Shown: positions 55,546-63,929 of the stretch, in pieces
Numbering within the stretch: the first letter of the stretch is position 1
How the letters are laid out: each line of letters starts with the position of its first letter
From: Cytophagales bacterium WSM2-2
GTDB taxonomy: Bacteria > Bacteroidota > Bacteroidia > Cytophagales > Cyclobacteriaceae
NCBI GenBank assembly: GCA_015472025.1
Contig: BNHL01000001.1
Location: 2,205,501 to 2,269,500, forward strand
DNA length: 64,000 nt
Direction: 5' to 3'
Program-made: the position numbers and the translations under genes
Notes under the pieces: generated by a model
What the model was told of the DNA's origin: nothing
Databases searched by the model: none
Seen by the model: the letters and a program-made list of their open reading frames with translations, nothing else

Positions 55546-57348
55546 TTACTTCACTTTCACGAATTTTAAATTCTTTACTCCGAAATTTGAAATTGTGAAA
55601 CCGGTCACGACACTTTTTTCATTTTTGAGAAACTCCATTTCAAATGCAAAGGTTTCCGGGCCAGAGCCTGAAAATTTATTGCCGTCCACTTGCTTCAATT
55701 CAATATCATTCAGGTTCAGATGAGTCATGATAAGTGTACTCCCATGTACGACAAACGAATAGGTGGTACTGAGTTCATCGCTATAATACTCGCCTGTAAA
55801 ATCCTTCAGATTGTTGGGGTACTTCACTATGGGTTTAACTATTGATTGACTAGGTGCAGCAGCAGATGGCTTTTCCTCTTTCAACTTGTCCTTTATAAAA
55901 AAGTCAGCAATTTGCCACCGGGCATTCAGCCGCTCATTGTGTTCATCGTTACTGAGTGCGATGATGGCAAGACGCTCACCGGGGAAACGCCCCATAAAAG
56001 TGCGGAAAGCCGCAGCGTGACCTCCATGTGTGATCATATCAACTCCTTTATAATTACTCAGGTTTTGTCCTTTCGCATGAAAGATCGTGTCGCGACCGGA
56101 TATTCTTAATATCGCTTTCCGGCCATTGTTCATGTAGGAAGCTTCGTTGAATGCTTTTATTAGCTCTGGCGTTCCGACCACCGGGTTCTCGAAATTCAAT
56201 ACCCATTTGGTTAAGTCTTCTGTGGTCGTCAGGAGATTGGAAGGACCAGGATTGGAAACATTCAACGGCTGGTGGTAATAAATTCCATTCATCAGTTCGT
56301 AGGACTCAGCTTTATTTTTTACGACTTTCTGGTAGTTGTCATAGAACTGCGTGCTGGTCATCCCAAGTGGCTTGAATATTTTCTCTTCCGTGTAGGCTGC
56401 AAATGATTTGCCGCTTGCGCGGTGTAAGATCTCTGCGAGCAGAGTATAGCCGGTATTGCAATAGCCGAATGCAGTGCCTGGTGTAAAATTCAGATTTCTC
56501 TGTCGTGCAATTGACTTCAAAATTTGTTCTGTCGTGGAGATGTCGCCTAACCTGTTACCTGCTAATGACCCTATTGCCGCCTGGTCTCTTAAACCACTCG
56601 TATGGCCGAGCAAATGTTTCACCTTGATCACTGTACCGTAGTCAGGCAGTTCAGTGATGTATTTCCGGATATCATCATCGAGTGAGATTTTACCTTCACT
56701 GGCCAACAAATATGTGGCGAAGGCGGTAAATTGTTTTGATACCGAAGCGATGTTAAAGACTGTCTGTGGCGTGATCGGTACGTGATGATCCAGGTCAGCC
56801 ATTCCGTATCCTTTCTGGAAAACAATTTTACCATCCTTAACAATGGCTACGGCAACACCTGGTGTCTGCAAATTGTAAGAGACAAACAGGGAATCAATTT
56901 TTCTCGCAGCCTTCGCATCAGCCCCCATGATATAAGGTGTCCTGGTCGATACCTTGTCGGCAATCAGCCAGCCTTCATCCGTTTTCATCAGATTGAAATA
57001 GTCTGTAAACAGGTCTTTCTCAGTACTGATCTCCACCTTCGCACTACCCATGTTGTTGGTAATATCCAGGCTAATAATACGGGTCTGCAGGTTTCTGGGC
57101 CTCGGGTGAGGTTTGAATAAACCTAGATATTGGTTTCTGGTGTACTCCGTGAATTTTCCGGGACTGTAGTTTTTCAGGTGGCATGAAGAGTGCATGGCCT
57201 TCCCAACCTTGGTCGTATCACCTGTAGCCCAGCCATCAAAATAGAGTGCGATCGTCTGTTCGATCAATTGTCTTTCAGCAGGTGTATCTTGGCAATACGT
57301 TGTATAAAAGGTGCATGATAAGCACAGCAGCAAGTTTATTTTTTTCAT
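55546..57348 (-). CDS. Serine hydrolase (class C beta-lactamase/DD-peptidase fold) with NTF2/lumazine-binding-like N-terminus
   Basis: 600 residues from ATG 57348; the frame extends six codons upstream. Signal peptide MKKINLLLCLSCTFYTTYCQ. Residues about 22-138 form an NTF2/lumazine-binding-type domain (IEQTIALYFDGWATGD). The serine hydrolase domain (about 150-490) has the SxxK motif S202-VS-K205, YCN (Y-x-N) and HGGH (H-x-G) motifs, as in penicillin-binding-type esterases and peptidases. A C-terminal beta domain follows. Likely periplasmic; possible substrates are peptides or esters, not determinable. Located beside a membrane AraC regulator on the same strand. Confidence 0.85.
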   Translation of the reverse strand: MKKINLLLCLSCTFYTTYCQDTPAERQLIEQTIALYFDGWATGDTTKVGKAMHSSCHLKNYSPGKFTEYTRNQYLGLFKPHPRPRNLQTRIISLDITNNMGSAKVEISTEKDLFTDYFNLMKTDEGWLIADKVSTRTPYIMGADAKAARKIDSLFVSYNLQTPGVAVAIVKDGKIVFQKGYGMADLDHHVPITPQTVFNIASVSKQFTAFATYLLASEGKISLDDDIRKYITELPDYGTVIKVKHLLGHTSGLRDQAAIGSLAGNRLGDISTTEQILKSIARQRNLNFTPGTAFGYCNTGYTLLAEILHRASGKSFAAYTEEKIFKPLGMTSTQFYDNYQKVVKNKAESYELMNGIYYHQPLNVSNPGPSNLLTTTEDLTKWVLNFENPVVGTPELIKAFNEASYMNNGRKAILRISGRDTIFHAKGQNLSNYKGVDMITHGGHAAAFRTFMGRFPGERLAIIALSNDEHNERLNARWQIADFFIKDKLKEEKPSAAAPSQSIVKPIVKYPNNLKDFTGEYYSDELSTTYSFVVHGSTLIMTHLNLNDIELKQVDGNKFSGSGPETFAFEMEFLKNEKSVVTGFTISNFGVKNLKFVKVK

Positions 57349-57422
57349 TTGAAAAGAGTTTGCCAAAGATGCAAGCTCCCTTTATCTCCGAAGTGCCGAA
57401 ACCTCAACGCATTAGTGCGGAT

Positions 57423-58484
57423 TTATGAAACTGGAGTAATTTCCCTCAGATAGGCATTGGGGGTCAAGCCTTTAATTTTTTTGAAAGTGGCGAAGAAAGT
57501 GGACTTTGAGTTAAATCCTACCTCGTCCCCGATCGCCTCTATTGTGAAATTTGCCTGGTACGGTAACAACTTACAAGCCGCATTAACCCGGTATTCATTT
57601 ACAAAAAGGGTAAAATTTTTCTGCAGGCTGTCATTCAGAATCCTAGATAACTGATGGCTGGGAATTTCGATTTCGCGGGCAAGGTCATCCACCTTTAAAT
57701 TTGGATTCCGGAAAAGTTCTTTCTCATTCATGACCATTTGCAATTTTGCAACGATCCGTTTGGCTTCATCCTCATTCAACTTCTTGTCACCATATTTCCG
57801 ACTGGCAAAGAAAGATAGATCATCTGCTTTTTTCCGGTACAGCAATATGAACATAACGAGATAAGTTATCAGGGAAAAATACAGGGGCCCTGTAATGTAG
57901 CTGCCTTTGGTGATGCCTGTATAAGCCCATACGTAGGTGATAAATATCAAAAATAGTGTAGCACAGATCGTCAGAATCCACTTTTCGAAAGGCTTCAATT
58001 TTTCCTCGCCTCTGATCTTTTTAAAAAGCGGCCTGACCAACGCTATCGTGAGACCTATGTAAATACCCCATTGCAGGTAGATCGTTGGGATAATGTAACT
58101 CGTCCAAAGGTGAGGGAAGTTCTCATAGGGAAAAACTAAACCGATTGCCAGGATCACTGTTGACCAGACTGTCAGTTGAATGCTCCATGATACCGGTAGT
58201 TTCTGGACTTGCTTCATTTCTGTTTTCACGAAGAAGTACAAGAAAGGACCGATGAACAAGCAAGCCGTCAGTCCGAATTGCAAGATTGTTTTTGATAAGT
58301 CATAGTTGAAAAAATAGGCGACAGACTTTCCTATACGTATGCTCAGAACAATTAACAGAGCGCCCAGAAAATAATTGGACAGGTTTTTCTTCGTGGTGAA
58401 GCAAAGGTAATAGGTGCCGATAATGAGACCGTTAAATGCCCCCAGCGCGCTAAAGAAAAAGAGTAGGTTGTTTCCAAAGGTCAT
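57423..58484 (-). CDS. Membrane-anchored AraC-family transcription regulator
   Basis: 353 residues. Seven hydrophobic helices occupy about 8-225, then a short linker and an AraC-type helix-turn-helix (about 255-350) with LKVDDLAREIEIPSHQLSRI and FTIEAIGDEVGFNSKSTFFA. No enzymatic domain. This layout (7TM plus AraC DNA-binding domain) is common in Bacteroidota, where the membrane part is thought to sense a ligand or stress and the DNA-binding domain acts from the membrane. It lies 74 bp from the serine hydrolase gene on the same strand and may control it. Regulated genes not known. Confidence 0.87.
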   Translation of the reverse strand: MTFGNNLLFFFSALGAFNGLIIGTYYLCFTTKKNLSNYFLGALLIVLSIRIGKSVAYFFNYDLSKTILQFGLTACLFIGPFLYFFVKTEMKQVQKLPVSWSIQLTVWSTVILAIGLVFPYENFPHLWTSYIIPTIYLQWGIYIGLTIALVRPLFKKIRGEEKLKPFEKWILTICATLFLIFITYVWAYTGITKGSYITGPLYFSLITYLVMFILLYRKKADDLSFFASRKYGDKKLNEDEAKRIVAKLQMVMNEKELFRNPNLKVDDLAREIEIPSHQLSRILNDSLQKNFTLFVNEYRVNAACKLLPYQANFTIEAIGDEVGFNSKSTFFATFKKIKGLTPNAYLREITPVS

Positions 58485-58549
58485 TTAATCTCAAGATAAA
58501 CGCGTGGTGGGTTATGTTTTGTTAATAAGTCGTTAAGCAGTTGTGATAA

Positions 58550-58636
58550 TCACCACCGATTTCGATTTGCTACTTGAGGTCCTAAGTACCTCCGATCTGG
58601 AATTTTTTCAGTTTGAATGTAGATATAGTATTTCAT
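58550..58636 (-). pseudogene. GIY-YIG endonuclease relic downstream of tRNA-Pro
   Basis: Reading minus from ATG 58636 gives 28 residues, MKYYIYIQTEK then RRYLGPQVANRNRW, before a TGA. This resembles the N-terminus of small GIY-YIG nucleases (M-x-YYIYIL...YYIG..), but with the GIY motif damaged and early stop; the next in-frame stretch to about 58500 (LSQLLNDLLTKHNPPRVYLE) keeps a faint trace. The ATG follows directly after the terminator of tRNA-Pro. I recall such small nuclease ORFs next to tRNA genes in other Bacteroidota. Call is tentative. Confidence 0.4.
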
Positions 58637-58661
58637 AAAAAAGGTTGTCTTTGACAACCTT
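58637..58661 (-). terminator. Terminator of tRNA-Pro
   Basis: Minus strand: AAGGTTGTC (58661-58653), AAA loop, GACAACCTT (58649-58641), then a T-run (58640-58637). Confidence 0.8.
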
Positions 58662-58701
58662 AAGCCTGTGATGGCGTGAAACGCGCCACGACCATCTAAA
58701 G

Positions 58702-58775
58702 TCGGGGTGAGAGGATTCGAACCTCCGACCTCTACGTCCCGAACGTAGCGCACTACCGGGCTGTGCTACACCCCG
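58702..58775 (-). tRNA. tRNA-Pro (anticodon CGG)
   Basis: 74-nt cloverleaf on the minus strand. Acceptor stem CGGGGTG / CACCCCG with discriminator A, D-arm with AGCCCGGTAG, anticodon stem CTACG / CGTAG around TTCGGGA (anticodon CGG, plus 58739-58741), and TTCGAAT T-loop. CCA is not encoded (sequence after the discriminator is CTTT), so it must be added by the CCA-adding enzyme. A terminator lies about 40 bp downstream. Confidence 0.95.
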
Positions 58776-58865
58776 AGGAGAGTAAAGTTAAAAATAAAAA
58801 TAGTTGGATGGATTCGCAGAAAAAACAATAATTCCAAATGATCTTCGTCTTTAAAAAAAAGCATC

Positions 58866-59531
58866 ATGGGAATCAAAGTCATAATTACTGGTGTTACCGG
58901 CATGGTAGGCGAAGGCGTACTTTATGAATGCCTCCAGAATCCCGAAGTGGAAAAAGTATTGATGGTTAACCGAAAGCCTTTTGAAATAAAGCATCAGAAA
59001 TTGTCGGAATTAATCGTAAAAGACTTTCTGAATCTGGATGAGGTGAAGTCTCAACTATCCGGCTATGATGCTTGTTTTTTTTGTGCAGGAATCAGTTCAA
59101 TAGGATTGTCGGAGGTGGAGTATCGCAAAATTACCTATGATGTTACTTTACATTTTGCACAGACACTTGTGAGCTTGAATCCTGCGATGGTTTTTAATTA
59201 TGTATCCGGAGCCAGCACAGACAGTTCGGAGAACGGGAAAATCATGTGGGCGAGAGTCAAAGGAAAAACAGAAAATGATTTACTCAAACTTCCATTCAAA
59301 AAAGCGTACAACTTCCGTCCTGGCTTCATGTACCCAACCGCAGGGCAGAAAAACATGAAATCGTTTTACAAATACATTTTGTGGCTCTACCCGATTCTTA
59401 AAGCCCTGACGCCTAATTCCGTGAGCACCCTGCGTGCATTGGCGCTTGCCATGATTCACTCCGTGACAGCGGGGTATTCAAAAAGTATCCTTGAAGTGCG
59501 TGATATTAAAGCCTTGGCTAAAATTGATTGA
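58866..59531 (+). CDS. NAD(P)-binding Rossmann protein (atypical SDR)
   Basis: 221 residues. The N-terminus VIITGVTGMVGEGVLYECLQ is the TGxTGxxG nucleotide-binding loop of atypical short-chain dehydrogenases/NAD-dependent epimerases. YDACFFCAGISSIGLSE and NYVSGASTDSSENGK follow. The catalytic Tyr-x3-Lys of classic SDRs is absent; the segment around 130-140 reads WARVKGKTEND, so substrate reduction is doubtful. Such proteins act as NAD(P)H-linked regulators or weak reductases. It is monocistronic. Confidence 0.78.
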   Translation: MGIKVIITGVTGMVGEGVLYECLQNPEVEKVLMVNRKPFEIKHQKLSELIVKDFLNLDEVKSQLSGYDACFFCAGISSIGLSEVEYRKITYDVTLHFAQTLVSLNPAMVFNYVSGASTDSSENGKIMWARVKGKTENDLLKLPFKKAYNFRPGFMYPTAGQKNMKSFYKYILWLYPILKALTPNSVSTLRALALAMIHSVTAGYSKSILEVRDIKALAKID

Positions 59532-59539
59532 GAGTACGA

Positions 59540-59962
59540 TTACCCGGAAGAGTTTCCTGATAAGACTCTCAATTTTTCAATTTTAAAGTGACGATCAAGT
59601 GAATAGGTGGTATCGTGGGTTTCAAGATATTCAAGGATGGTCAAACATTGCTGGTAGAGATTTTTCCTGGTGCTTGTATCTTTTGTGTGGTCAGCATTCC
59701 ACCAAAGAATTTCGCTTAATGCGTTGAGGGCTTCATCACTTAACCTTTTTTCATTTTTAAGAATGAGGAGGAGCTGATCATGTTCAATTTCTGAAAGCTC
59801 ACCAACATTGAGACCGAGATTTTGTTTCAGTACTTGGTTTGTATTTTCAAATCCGAATTCAATCTGCTGTTGATTTTTAAACCCTGTCAAGTCCAATAAC
59901 AGCTTTCCAAGCACCCGGCCGAGTTGATCAATTTGTTTTTTTAAATAATCTCTTCGTTCCAT
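59540..59962 (-). CDS. Helical protein of unknown function (DUF6483-like)
   Basis: 140 residues, all helical, charged, no signal peptide and no catalytic motif. The N-terminus RRDYLKKQIDQLGRVLGKLL and the repeats of short helices (LSDEALNALSEILWW, CLTILEYLETHDTTYSLDRH) recall small DUF6483-type helical proteins, judged from memory. It starts 9 bp after the DUF1801 gene ends, so the two are probably co-transcribed. Function unknown. Confidence 0.65.
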   Translation of the reverse strand: MERRDYLKKQIDQLGRVLGKLLLDLTGFKNQQQIEFGFENTNQVLKQNLGLNVGELSEIEHDQLLLILKNEKRLSDEALNALSEILWWNADHTKDTSTRKNLYQQCLTILEYLETHDTTYSLDRHFKIEKLRVLSGNSSG

Positions 59963-59971
59963 GGATTTGCT

Positions 59972-60385
59972 CTACTTATCGACAAGCTTCAGCCATTTCT
60001 TTATGATCGCCTGAAATTCCTTTTTCCGGGACTTGACATCGGCTATGTCTTTGAAGAGGATTAGCCTTCGACCGTCTTTGTAGTCACCTTCCAGCAGTCC
60101 TGACGTGTCGTTTACTTTAGCACTACTGGGAAACACCAGCATAATCCTTCCTTTGTGTAAGTTCATAACGATGATATCCCTTTTGTATTCTTTGGGATCG
60201 AATTCCCTCATTTCACCCGTATAGTAGAAACTCGGGTTGTTCCACTTTATTCGCTCTCCGATTTCATCGTCTGTCTGGAGAATGATTTCACGAATAACCT
60301 GGATGACGCCCCTGATTTTCGCATCCAGCTTTTGAATGTGCTGTGTGACTTGTTCCGAATCGGATAGTTGCTTTTTGGGAGGCAA
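59972..60385 (-). CDS. DUF1801 (YdhG/YjbR-like) protein
   Basis: 137 residues. Seen: the first helix bundle with IRGVIQVIREIILQTDDEIG, then IKWNNPSFYYTGEMREFDP and IVMNLHKGRIMLVFPSSAKV, the DUF1801 pattern, with a C-terminal helix IIKKWLKLVDK. Cytoplasmic. No biochemical function is established for this family. Likely an operon with the 140-residue gene downstream. Confidence 0.85.
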   Translation of the reverse strand: MPPKKQLSDSEQVTQHIQKLDAKIRGVIQVIREIILQTDDEIGERIKWNNPSFYYTGEMREFDPKEYKRDIIVMNLHKGRIMLVFPSSAKVNDTSGLLEGDYKDGRRLILFKDIADVKSRKKEFQAIIKKWLKLVDK

Positions 60386-60436
60386 GAGATTTTGAATTTG
60401 TTTACAAAAGAAAGTTAAGTCAAAAAAATCTCAGGT

Positions 60437-60471
60437 CACAAAAAACAAAAACCCCGGGCTTTCACCTGGGG
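60437..60471 (-). terminator. Terminator after the YfiR-like gene
   Basis: Minus strand: CCCCAGG (60471-60465) pairs with CCCGGGG (60458-60452) with one mismatch, then a T-rich tract (60449-60437). Confidence 0.75.
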
Positions 60472-60496
60472 CTTCATCAAACTAAACAAACCTAAA

Positions 60497-61012
60497 TCAA
60501 ATCATTATTGCCATGTTGGAAAGTGTGCTTGCTACTTTCAGGTTAGAAGATTCGAAAGCACGCTGGTTCAATTCGAAGCGGAGTTTATCTTCTACTGTAG
60601 TGAAGTTGATGCAGCTTCCTTTTGAACCCAACCCGCTGCGGTCAGTTACGACTAATGTGCTTTTGCCTTTTACTTTATTGCTGATTGCATCGAATTCATT
60701 GCTCTTAGTGCGGTCGATGAAGATTACTTCGCAATCCGTTACCTCTGCAGCGCTGTTGAATTTCTTAATAACATAAGTCTTGGTGCCTTTAGGCTTGCCG
60801 GCATACCAGGTGCTGAGTGTGTTGAACATCTCGTTGTTTCCAACTACCGCGATGACGAACTCTTTATTGTTGTCATTAGTCGGCCATTGTACATACTTTA
60901 CGAAGTTGAATACCATCATGGAGTAGATCTCGTGCTTGGGGCGATCTTGTGCCATAGCTACGGAGCTTACTAACATTACTACTGCTGCGATTACTGTTTT
61001 TACTGCTTTCAT
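60497..61012 (-). CDS. YfiR/HmsC-like periplasmic protein (DUF4154)
   Basis: 171 residues from ATG 61012; the frame extends 23 codons upstream without family support. Signal peptide ends in VAMAQ. The mature domain has HEIYSMMVFNFVKYVQWPTND and FVIAVVGNNEMFNTL, then SCINFTTVEDKLRFELNQRA, the DUF4154/YfiR pattern. In gammaproteobacteria YfiR inhibits the diguanylate cyclase YfiN in the periplasm; no YfiN partner is in this window, so the role here is open. Confidence 0.82.
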   Translation of the reverse strand: MKAVKTVIAAVVMLVSSVAMAQDRPKHEIYSMMVFNFVKYVQWPTNDNNKEFVIAVVGNNEMFNTLSTWYAGKPKGTKTYVIKKFNSAAEVTDCEVIFIDRTKSNEFDAISNKVKGKSTLVVTDRSGLGSKGSCINFTTVEDKLRFELNQRAFESSNLKVASTLSNMAIMI

Positions 61013-61044
61013 ATTTCTGTTGTTTGAGTTTGTGTTTGACGATA

Positions 61045-61052
61045 CAAAAGTA
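61045..61052 (-). promoter_or_regulatory. Candidate -7 promoter element of the YfiR-like gene
   Basis: Minus-strand TACTTTTG (61052-61045), 33 bp before the ATG at 61012. No clear -33 box at the expected spacing. Confidence 0.4.
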
Positions 61053-61499
61053 GATAGCACGAAGGCCGTGGAAAGCCCCACCTTGAGTTGTTACTTTCTG
61101 CTGTAAGTTTTAGCAAAAATTATCTGCAAGGCTCACAGCCGTTAGCGAATGAGTCTGTACAATAGATTTGAATAAATGCTAACGTTTTCGGTAGGTGAAT
61201 TTTTCTTTTCTGATGAGCCGTAACCAAAGAATCTTTGGTAAAAATTCGATATGCCATACAGAACGGAAATCTGATTTTCACAGCTGTTTTTAAAGGATGT
61301 GCGAATTTGACCTGATTCGAATGTGCGTTTCTTATCAAATTTGATAAAATACTGATTAAGAGGTCATTTTTATGAGTAAATGTCATATCTAATATTCTTC
61401 GGCTACCAACTGGTAGGCAAATCTGATGTACATGGATTGTTCCGTTTCTTACAATTTTCTGTCTGAGCCCGTTCATTCCTTTGCCATCAAAAAACAACT
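61053..61499. other. Gene-free divergent region with two palindromes
   Basis: Between the YfiR-like and DUF4440-like genes I find no gene with support. It carries TTATCAAATTTGATAA (61332-61347, perfect 16-base palindrome) and CTACCA-AC-TGGTAG (61403-61416), the latter 84 bp before the ATG at 61500. Either could be an operator. Confidence 0.35.
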
Positions 61500-61979
61500 A
61501 TGAAGAAGTCCTATTTTCCCCTGTTAATTATAGCTGCGATTTTGTGGCTCCCGATGGCTTGCAATAAAGTTCAATCTGCCGAATCAGAACTGGAAGAAGC
61601 CAAAAAAGCTATTGCAGAAAGCAACGCGGTTTACTTTGAGTCATTCGCAAAGAACGATTCCTCCATTTTTATAAATCGATATGCAGAGGATTGCTGCATC
61701 ATGGCTCCCAACGCACCGGCTATGTGTGGACCTGAGACTCCTCTTAAATTTTTTAAAGTAGCCTACGAGCAAGTCGGGCTTCGGAATGGAAAATTTATTA
61801 CCCAGGAAGTCTATGGTTCCGGCAATGGATTCGTCACTGAAGTTGGCCTCTGGCAATCATTCGATGCCAACAAGAAGATGTTTGATGACGGGAAATTTCT
61901 AGTGCTGTGGAAAAAAACCCCCAAAGGATGGAAGATGTTTCGCGACTCGTTTAGCAGTAACCACAAAGAAGGCTACTGA
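61500..61979 (+). CDS. DUF4440/SnoaL-like lipoprotein
   Basis: 159 residues. Lipobox PMAC followed by a helical stretch, then an NTF2-like (cone-shaped) domain: NAVYFESFAKNDSSIFINRY, AEDCCIMAPNAPAMCG and DDGKFLVLWKKTPKGWKMF. Such domains bind small molecules or serve as enzymes in related families. Probably periplasmic. A short hairpin terminator follows. Function unknown. Confidence 0.8.
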   Translation: MKKSYFPLLIIAAILWLPMACNKVQSAESELEEAKKAIAESNAVYFESFAKNDSSIFINRYAEDCCIMAPNAPAMCGPETPLKFFKVAYEQVGLRNGKFITQEVYGSGNGFVTEVGLWQSFDANKKMFDDGKFLVLWKKTPKGWKMFRDSFSSNHKEGY

Positions 61980-62002
61980 GATTATTGGTTATCAATTTAT
62001 TT

Positions 62003-62030
62003 GAAGGGAGCTTTTGAGGCTCCTTTTTTT
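62003..62030 (+). terminator. Terminator after the DUF4440-like gene
   Basis: GGAGC (62007-62011), 7-base loop, GCTCC (62019-62023), then seven Ts. The stem is short, so strength is moderate. The T-run overlaps the stop of the opposite-strand SRPBCC gene. Confidence 0.65.
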
Positions 62031-62466
62031 ATAATAGATTCAGTTGAAGATAAAACAGTTTGTCCCAACTGTTCGCGATACTGATCTCCTGGCTTTCATC
62101 TTCCGTAAAGCCTTCTACTGTAGCGGTAAATTCAGTCTTCCCATCAATCTCTTCCAGGTCGTAAGTGATGACAAGATAATTTTCAGGAATGTCTTCTGTT
62201 CCCAGGCTTGGGTCAAAGGAAGTGTATTTCAAATGCCTTCCATTAATGATACTGATGATTTCGCCTTTCTCACAACTGTCATATCCCTGGTAAGAACCTT
62301 TCCAGACGATTTCTCCGCCAACTTCCCAATTGGAATAGGCCTGATAGTCAAACAAGGAATGATTTTTTCGTGAGTTGGTCAGCACATTCCAGACTTCATC
62401 CGGTTTGGCAAACATAGTGATGGTCTTCTTCACCAACTTTTTGGAATCCAGTAAGCTTACTAGCAT
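62029..62466 (-). CDS. SRPBCC (AHSA1-like) domain protein
   Basis: 145 residues. Visible features are TITMFAKPDEVWNVLTN, the first strand and helix of the START-like fold, NWEVGGEIVWKG with the usual W-x-x-G-G, and LVITYDLEEIDGKTEFTATVEGF. These are the hydrophobic-cavity folds of the AHSA1/polyketide-cyclase superfamily. Cytoplasmic; ligand unknown. Converges on the DUF4440-like gene. Confidence 0.85.
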   Translation of the reverse strand: MLVSLLDSKKLVKKTITMFAKPDEVWNVLTNSRKNHSLFDYQAYSNWEVGGEIVWKGSYQGYDSCEKGEIISIINGRHLKYTSFDPSLGTEDIPENYLVITYDLEEIDGKTEFTATVEGFTEDESQEISIANSWDKLFYLQLNLL

Positions 62467-62665
62467 AGGTAGAGGTTTTAGGTATCAGCTCAACTGTATT
62501 GAAGACATACCAAATGTAGGCATGCAGAGCTCTTTAGAAAATAATCCATTTAGTGGCAATTTTTTGAAAGTCGATGAACGGTTAATTTTTCCGTCTCCTT
62601 GCATTTTTCTTCTGCTTCGCTGACTCCTTTTTTGAAAATATACCCCATCCTGATCTCTTTGTCGT

Positions 62666-63919
62666 ATGATCACGAAAAAACAAATGATGAGAACACTTCT
62701 TCTGCTACTAATAGGAATAACTACTAGAGCGCAGGTGCTTACCATTGAGCAGTGCTATGAATTGGCAAAACAAAATTACCCGCTTACCCGCCAGCGTGAG
62801 TTGCTGGCAAGAAGCAACGAATACACGGTGTACAACATCGCCAAAGGCAACTTGCCGCAACTCCAGATCAGTGGGCAGGGTAGTTATCAATCAGAAGTGG
62901 TAAAACTTCCTTTTCCGGATGGACCTAAAATTCCCAAGGATCAGTACCGTATCTATGGAGAAATTAACCAGCCACTTACGGATTTGATGACAGTGCAGCG
63001 TCAGAAAGAGGTGCAGCAAGCCAACACATTAACACAAGTGCAGAACCTCGAAGTCGAGTTGTACAAATTAAGAGAGAGAATTGATCAGCTCTATTTTGGA
63101 ATCTTGTTACTGAATGAGCAAGTATCGCAAAACGAGCTCTTCAAGAAAGACATTCGCAATGGACTGGAGCGGATCGAAGCCGCAGTCGCGAACGGTGTAG
63201 ATACTAAAACAAGTATTTCGCGAATGCAGGCTGAGATGCTTAAAGCTGAACAACGCGACATCGACCTGGCATTTTCTAAGAAGTCCTTTCTTGATATGCT
63301 CGGGTTGTTGATTCATCAGACTTTGAATGAGCAAACCACATTGCAATGGCCGGTAGAAGTTGCAATGAACACGCAGATCAATCGTCCTGAACTGAAACTG
63401 TTTGATTTCCAATCGCAGTTACTGGATCAGCAAACCAAATTGACCAATACAAAAACCCTTCCCAAGTTCTCGTTGTTTCTGCAGGCCGGTTGGGGGCAGC
63501 CCTCCCCATTGAACCTTGTCAACCCGACCTGGACAGGCTATTACATTGGAGGGCTGCGACTGAATTGGGCGATCAATAATTTCTATACCATCAAAGGTGA
63601 AAGAAAGATCATCGAGCTTAATAAAGAAATGGTTACCACGCAGCGTGAAACATTCCTGTTGAATACGCAGCAGGCAATGACCAAACAAAATTCCGAAGTC
63701 GAAAAATTAAAACAGCTCCTGGAAAAAGACTCAGTCATCATTGACTTGCTGGCTTCCGTAAAAAGGACATCTGCCGACCAACTCCAAAATGGAGTAACCA
63801 CAAGTCACGACTATATGCGCGAGGTGAATGCGGAAGACCTGGCCATACAAAATGCTGCACTTCACAAAGTGCAACTGGCGATGGCGCAATACAATTTGAA
63901 AACAACATCAGGAAATTAA
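62666..63919 (+). CDS. TolC-family outer-membrane efflux protein
   Basis: 417 residues. The signal peptide (TLLLLLIGITTRAQ) is preceded by candidate starts at 62666 and 62684; 62666 is used. Two TolC repeats of long helices and strands: LTIEQCYELAKQNYPLTRQR, DQYRIYGEINQPLTDLMTVQ, then GWGQPSPLNLVNPTWTGYYI. It forms the outer-membrane channel of a three-part efflux pump. The next gene starts 10 bp downstream and begins with a lipoprotein signal, the typical membrane-fusion partner. Confidence 0.9.
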   Translation: MITKKQMMRTLLLLLIGITTRAQVLTIEQCYELAKQNYPLTRQRELLARSNEYTVYNIAKGNLPQLQISGQGSYQSEVVKLPFPDGPKIPKDQYRIYGEINQPLTDLMTVQRQKEVQQANTLTQVQNLEVELYKLRERIDQLYFGILLLNEQVSQNELFKKDIRNGLERIEAAVANGVDTKTSISRMQAEMLKAEQRDIDLAFSKKSFLDMLGLLIHQTLNEQTTLQWPVEVAMNTQINRPELKLFDFQSQLLDQQTKLTNTKTLPKFSLFLQAGWGQPSPLNLVNPTWTGYYIGGLRLNWAINNFYTIKGERKIIELNKEMVTTQRETFLLNTQQAMTKQNSEVEKLKQLLEKDSVIIDLLASVKRTSADQLQNGVTTSHDYMREVNAEDLAIQNAALHKVQLAMAQYNLKTTSGN

Positions 63920-63929
63920 AATCAGTTAT

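Noticed and set aside
58550-58753. 67-codon frame on the minus strand running through tRNA-Pro
   Set aside because: Its first half is the translated tRNA sequence. Only the part after 58636 is of interest and is listed as a GIY-YIG relic.
61120-61497. 125-codon open frame on the minus strand in the gene-free divergent region
   Set aside because: No signal peptide or domain is visible, the composition is unlike its neighbours, and the frame covers the palindromes and probable promoters of the flanking genes.
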